DNA of 64,000 nucleotides from Comamonadaceae bacterium OS-4 (GTDB lineage Bacteria > Pseudomonadota > Gammaproteobacteria > Burkholderiales > Burkholderiaceae_C), in contig AP026970.1 of the NCBI GenBank assembly GCA_027924025.1, positions 372,001 through 436,000 of the forward strand, given 5' to 3'. Under the pieces are notes generated by a model. It worked only from the letters and a program-made list of their open reading frames with translations, did no database searches and was not told the DNA's origin. Shown in pieces: positions 60,921 to 64,000 of this stretch. Each line of letters starts with the position of its first letter. The first letter of the stretch is position 1. Both the position numbers and the translations under genes were made by a program.

Positions 60921-62792
60921 ATGAGCGATATGCAACTCCCCACCCCGCGTTATCGCGAGACCAAGTTCGGCGTCACCCGCATCACCGTCACCGACGGCGC
61001 GCCCGGCGTCCGCTATCTGCAGGCCGATCTGGCATTAGGTGCCTATGCCCGCCGGATCGCGGACTACCTGGTGCATTGGGCGGAGATCACGCCGGAGCAG
61101 ACTTTCCTGGCCCGACGCGAGCAGTTGCCGGGCGGCACGACCGGCGAATGGCTACACATCACCTATGCCCAAGCGCTGGAAAGCGCCCGGAGCATCGGGC
61201 AGGCACTGTTGGATCGGGGCTTGAGCCCCGAACGGCCAGTCGTCATCCTGAGCGAAAACAGCCTCGAGCACGCCATGATGGCGCTGGGTTGTCTGTATGC
61301 CGGCGTGCCCTATTGCCCGATGTCTCCAGCCTATGCCACCGTGAGTCAGGACTACGAGAAGCTGCGCCATGTGATGGACACCTTGACCCCGGGGCTGGTA
61401 TTTGTGGCGGATGCCACTCGCTATGGCGCAGGGGTTGCCGCCACCGTCGGCCCGGATGTCGAAGTGGTGGCTGCAGCCGGGCAGATGCAAGGCCGGGCGG
61501 CAACTTCCTATGCGTCCCTGTTGGCCACAACGGCGACGCCCGCTTTGGACGCTGCCATGCATGCCACCGGCCCTGGCACCATCGTGAAGTTTTTGTTCAC
61601 CAGCGGCTCGACCAAGCTGCCCAAGCCGGTCATCAACACACAGCGTATGTGGTGTGCCAACCTGCAGCAGATATCCCTGTCGCTGCCCGTGTTTGCTGAG
61701 GCGCCGCCGGTGCTGGTGGACTGGCTGCCTTGGAATCACACGTTTGGCGGCAACCATAACTTCGGGCTCACCCTGCAACACGGTGGCACCCTCTACATCG
61801 ATGACGGCAAGCCCACTGCGGCGCTTATTGGCGAGACGCTGCGCAACCTGCGGGAGATCGCGCCGACGGTGTACTTCAATGTGCCCACCGGCTTCGAGAT
61901 GATCGCGTCGGCCATGGAGTCCGATGCGCAGTTGCGCAACACTTTGCTGTCGCGCTTGAAGGTGTTCTTTTATTCCGGTGCAGGTTTGTCCCAACCCGTG
62001 TGGGACAAGCTTCATGCCATTCAAGAGTCCGCCATCGGCGAGCGCATTGTGATGGCCACCGGGCTTGGCATGACCGAGTCTTCGCCCTCTGCCATGTTCG
62101 TGAACAGCCCGGATGTGGCGTCTGGCGACATCGGTGTGCCGGTGCCGGGCATGACGCTCAAGCTGGTGGAAGTGGATGGCAAAACCGAGGTGCGCTACCG
62201 CGGGCCCAACGTGACTCCCGGCTATTGGCGTACCGAGGCCGCCACGCGGGACGCATTTGATGAGGAAGGCTATTTGTGCACTGGCGATGCGGTGAAGTGG
62301 ATTTCCGAGTCTGATATCCATCGGGGCCTGCGCTTTGATGGCCGGATCGCGGAAGACTTCAAGCTCTCTACCGGTACCTTCGTGAGCGTGGGCCCCATGC
62401 GCGCCAAGATCGTGGTGTCGGGCGCGCCCTACATCCAGGACGCTGTGATTACCGGACTGAACCGCAAAGAAGTCGGGGCGCTGCTGTTCTTGTCTGCGGC
62501 TTGTCGCGACGTCGCGAATCTTCCAGCTGATGCGCCTTGGGCTGAAGTAGTGCAGAGCGCTGCAGTGCGCCAGCGCATAGAAGCCGTTGTAGACAAACTG
62601 GCCCGCGAAGCCACAGGCAGTGCCAGCCACATCGCCCGCGCACTGCTGATGGTGGAGCCTCCGTCCGCCGAAAAGGGTGAGATCACCGACAAAGGCTCGC
62701 TGAACCAACGGGCTGTCTTGAAACACCGCCACACCTTGGTTGAGGGGCTGCACGACGACGCCCTGCCTTTCATCATCAAACCCACGGCCTGA
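60921..62792 (+). CDS. fcs: Feruloyl-CoA synthetase-like acyl-CoA ligase
   Basis: A 623-residue AMP-forming CoA ligase. The P-loop F-T-S-G-S-T-K-L-P-K (about 229-238), A8-like G-D-A-V-K-W and the R-G-L-R-F-D-G-R-I-A-E-D-F-K-L (about 473-487) are present. Relatives activate ferulate, caffeate or p-coumarate to CoA thioesters. The ATG at 60921 follows the crotonase stop by four bases, with GGACTGAGG upstream. The pair forms the entry of a phenylpropanoid pathway. The exact acid is inferred from family resemblance. Confidence 0.87.
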   Translation: MSDMQLPTPRYRETKFGVTRITVTDGAPGVRYLQADLALGAYARRIADYLVHWAEITPEQTFLARREQLPGGTTGEWLHITYAQALESARSIGQALLDRGLSPERPVVILSENSLEHAMMALGCLYAGVPYCPMSPAYATVSQDYEKLRHVMDTLTPGLVFVADATRYGAGVAATVGPDVEVVAAAGQMQGRAATSYASLLATTATPALDAAMHATGPGTIVKFLFTSGSTKLPKPVINTQRMWCANLQQISLSLPVFAEAPPVLVDWLPWNHTFGGNHNFGLTLQHGGTLYIDDGKPTAALIGETLRNLREIAPTVYFNVPTGFEMIASAMESDAQLRNTLLSRLKVFFYSGAGLSQPVWDKLHAIQESAIGERIVMATGLGMTESSPSAMFVNSPDVASGDIGVPVPGMTLKLVEVDGKTEVRYRGPNVTPGYWRTEAATRDAFDEEGYLCTGDAVKWISESDIHRGLRFDGRIAEDFKLSTGTFVSVGPMRAKIVVSGAPYIQDAVITGLNRKEVGALLFLSAACRDVANLPADAPWAEVVQSAAVRQRIEAVVDKLAREATGSASHIARALLMVEPPSAEKGEITDKGSLNQRAVLKHRHTLVEGLHDDALPFIIKPTA

Positions 62793-62817
62793 GTGCGCCT
62801 CAGCCCAGGAAAAAGAC

Positions 62818-63603
62818 ATGCAACTCCAAGGACAAACCGCACTGGTGACCGGTGCAGCATCGGGTTTAGGTGAGGCGACTGCCCGCGAGCTGGCCAGGCT
62901 GGGCGCGAAAGTCGCCGTGCTGGACATCAATGAAGCCCAAGCAGAAACCGTGGCGTCCGCGATCCGGGCAGAGATCGGTGAGGACCGTGCCATCGCGCTG
63001 CGTTGCGACATTACGCAGACTGACAGCGTGCAAGCTGCTTTAGATGCATCCGAACGCGCCTTGGGTGCCGCGCGCATCCTGATGAACGTGGCCGGCATCG
63101 GCAGCGCCAAGCGCGTGGTGCAGCGGGATGGAAGTGCCGCACCGCTCGAAGATTTCGCGCGTGTGGTGTCCATCAACCTCATCGGCGCGTACAACATCAG
63201 TCGTTTGTTTGCGGCAGCCTGCAGCAAGCTGGCGCCGCTGGACAACGGCGAGCGTGGCGTGATGGTGTTCACGGCATCGGTTGCCGCGTTTGACGGCCAG
63301 GTGGGTCAGCAGGCCTACAGCGCATCCAAGGGCGGTCTGGTCGGCATGACACTTCCCATGGCCCGGGACCTCGCGCAGCACGCGATTCGGGTGTGCACGG
63401 TAGCCCCCGGCTTGTTTGCCACCCCCTTGATGAAGGAACTGCCGGAAGCCGTGCAGCAATCTCTTGCGGCCAGCATCCCCTTCCCGCCCCGTTTGGGTAA
63501 GCCGCAAGAGTTCGCTGAACTGGCCTGCCACATCGTGACCAATGGGCACCTCAATGGCGAGGTGATCCGGCTCGATGGCGCGCTGCGGATGGCACCGCGC
63601 TGA
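62818..63603 (+). CDS. Short-chain dehydrogenase, 3-hydroxyacyl-CoA dehydrogenase type II-like
   Basis: A 261-residue SDR with T-G-A-A-S-G-L-G-E (about 11-19), D-I-N near 38, N-V-A-G-I-G (about 89-94), catalytic S near 156 and Y-S-A-S-K (about 169-173). It resembles HSD10-type dehydrogenases that oxidise 3-hydroxyacyl-CoA. With the ligase and crotonase it would give a beta-oxidative shortening of the phenylpropanoid side chain. AGGAAA lies upstream of the ATG. It follows fcs by 25 bp. Confidence 0.85.
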   Translation: MQLQGQTALVTGAASGLGEATARELARLGAKVAVLDINEAQAETVASAIRAEIGEDRAIALRCDITQTDSVQAALDASERALGAARILMNVAGIGSAKRVVQRDGSAAPLEDFARVVSINLIGAYNISRLFAAACSKLAPLDNGERGVMVFTASVAAFDGQVGQQAYSASKGGLVGMTLPMARDLAQHAIRVCTVAPGLFATPLMKELPEAVQQSLAASIPFPPRLGKPQEFAELACHIVTNGHLNGEVIRLDGALRMAPR

Positions 63604-63656
63604 GCCCCACCTCATTCTTCCCTTTGCAAGCTGCTAACTAAAAATAGGAGACGACC

Positions 63657-64000
63657 ATGTTCACTCGCAGGCAACTCATTCAGGCCTTGGGCAGCAGCGC
63701 TGCTTTGGGCGCGCTATATCCACTCACCGCGCAAGCGCAGGTAGACCAAGTCAAGGTGTACTTCGGCTTTCCGCCGGGCAGTTCCGGCGACACCGTGGCG
63801 CGCCGGGTCGCAGAAAAGTGGGCGGGTACGCCCTTCAGCAAAAACGCAGGCATTGTGGAAAACAAGCCCGGCGCTGGCGGACGTATCGCCCTCGAGGCCC
63901 TCAAAAGCGCGCCGGCCGATGGCTCGGTGCTGGCGCTCTCGCAGGTGTCAGCGCTTGCGAACTATCCGCACATCTTCAACAAGATGCCGTATACCGACAA
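63657..64000 (+). CDS. Bug-family tripartite tricarboxylate transporter binding protein, 3' end outside window
   Basis: The first 114 residues of a periplasmic binding protein of the TctC/Bug type, cut by the window end. The N-terminus M-F-T-R-R-Q-L-I-Q-A-L-G is Tat-like with cleavage near A-Q-A-Q (about residue 27). F-P-P-G-S-S-G-D-T-V-A-R, V-E-N-K-P-G-A-G-G-R-I-A (about 67-78) and A-P-A-D-G mark the family. TAGGAG is six bases before the ATG. It follows the fcs operon and may help take up its aromatic acid. Confidence 0.9.
   Translation, partial: MFTRRQLIQALGSSAALGALYPLTAQAQVDQVKVYFGFPPGSSGDTVARRVAEKWAGTPFSKNAGIVENKPGAGGRIALEALKSAPADGSVLALSQVSALANYPHIFNKMPYTD

Noticed and set aside
61152..63272. 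A 706-codon open frame antisense to the feruloyl-CoA synthetase and SDR genes
   Set aside because: Typical GC-rich antisense openness; composition rich in His, Arg, Gly and Ala with no motif, while the plus strand has clear catalytic signatures.

Overview
The window looks like chromosomal DNA from a betaproteobacterium of the family Comamonadaceae (Rhodoferax or Polaromonas-like; an inference from gene content, the GC-rich sequence and short palindromic repeats, not a species call). Most of it is ordinary, well-kept chromosome: about 60 genes, one tRNA-Arg, short intergenic gaps and many 4-nt start/stop overlaps. No rRNA, CRISPR, insertion sequence or phage module was seen.

Layout. 1-8.1 kb: a hypothetical protein cut by the window edge, a membrane-anchored cytochrome c5, tRNA-Arg(CCG), an HDOD/degenerate-EAL signalling protein, the divergent pair pobA/IclR regulator for 4-hydroxybenzoate, a helix-turn-helix/receiver protein, a RhlE-type helicase and a low-molecular-weight tyrosine phosphatase. 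8.3-14.7 kb: a complete alpha-glucoside uptake and hydrolysis operon (ATPase, binding protein, two permeases, GH13 glucosidase) behind a strong palindrome. 14.7-20.2 kb: a MATE exporter and a galactose/galactonate set (SDR dehydrogenase, lactonase, GntR regulator, KDGal kinase, KDPGal aldolase) with no galactonate dehydratase. 20.2-22.8 kb: the conserved rsmI, yraN, diaA, dolP block. 22.8-31 kb: a divergent two-component pair (REC/degenerate GGDEF/EAL protein and histidine kinase), an oxidoreductase, pilU and pilT. 31-43.7 kb: YggS, an amino-acid-type binding protein, an Lrp regulator, a chemoreceptor, an OmpA-like protein, bifunctional PutA, a hybrid kinase with a receiver partner, and a second chemoreceptor. 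43.8-55.9 kb: a metallo-hydrolase, purT, a Cache chemoreceptor, asparaginase and arginase, a phytanoyl-CoA dioxygenase relative, a CSS/EAL phosphodiesterase, GlcD and a LysR regulator.

The most unusual stretch is 55.9-58.4 kb. It differs in style from everything around it: three small same-strand genes (Imm10-like immunity protein, secreted TonB C-terminal-domain protein, LprI-like secreted protein), each followed by an imperfect inverted repeat of about 90 bp that begins with an RYYYAAC-type box and ends with a GTTRRRY-type box. This is the organisation of integron gene cassettes with attC sites. A 17-codon leader ORF with a strong ribosome binding site runs into the first core site, as in attI-associated leader ORFs. 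No integron integrase gene is in the window, so this is either an integrase-less cassette cluster or an integron that lost its integrase. Its far end is decayed: a degenerate attC, a truncated GNAT acetyltransferase and an isolated Fis-type helix-turn-helix remnant.

A second theme is a palindromic repeat of about 50 bp present in at least eight copies, four of them inside coding sequence and read through in frame (two in putA, one in yggS, one in an oxidoreductase). putA also carries a 68-bp element with 13-bp perfect inverted ends.

58.5-64 kb: a MarR regulator, an amidohydrolase and a feruloyl-CoA synthetase, crotonase and SDR operon leading into a Bug-type solute-binding gene cut by the window end; a perfect 9-5-9 palindrome lies just before the crotonase start. 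Physiologically the window points to a motile, twitching, chemotactic heterotroph using plant-derived aromatics, alpha-glucosides, galactose-type sugar acids and amino acids, with c-di-GMP and two-component signalling. All functional calls rest on reading translated sequence and remembered family motifs; no database search was run.
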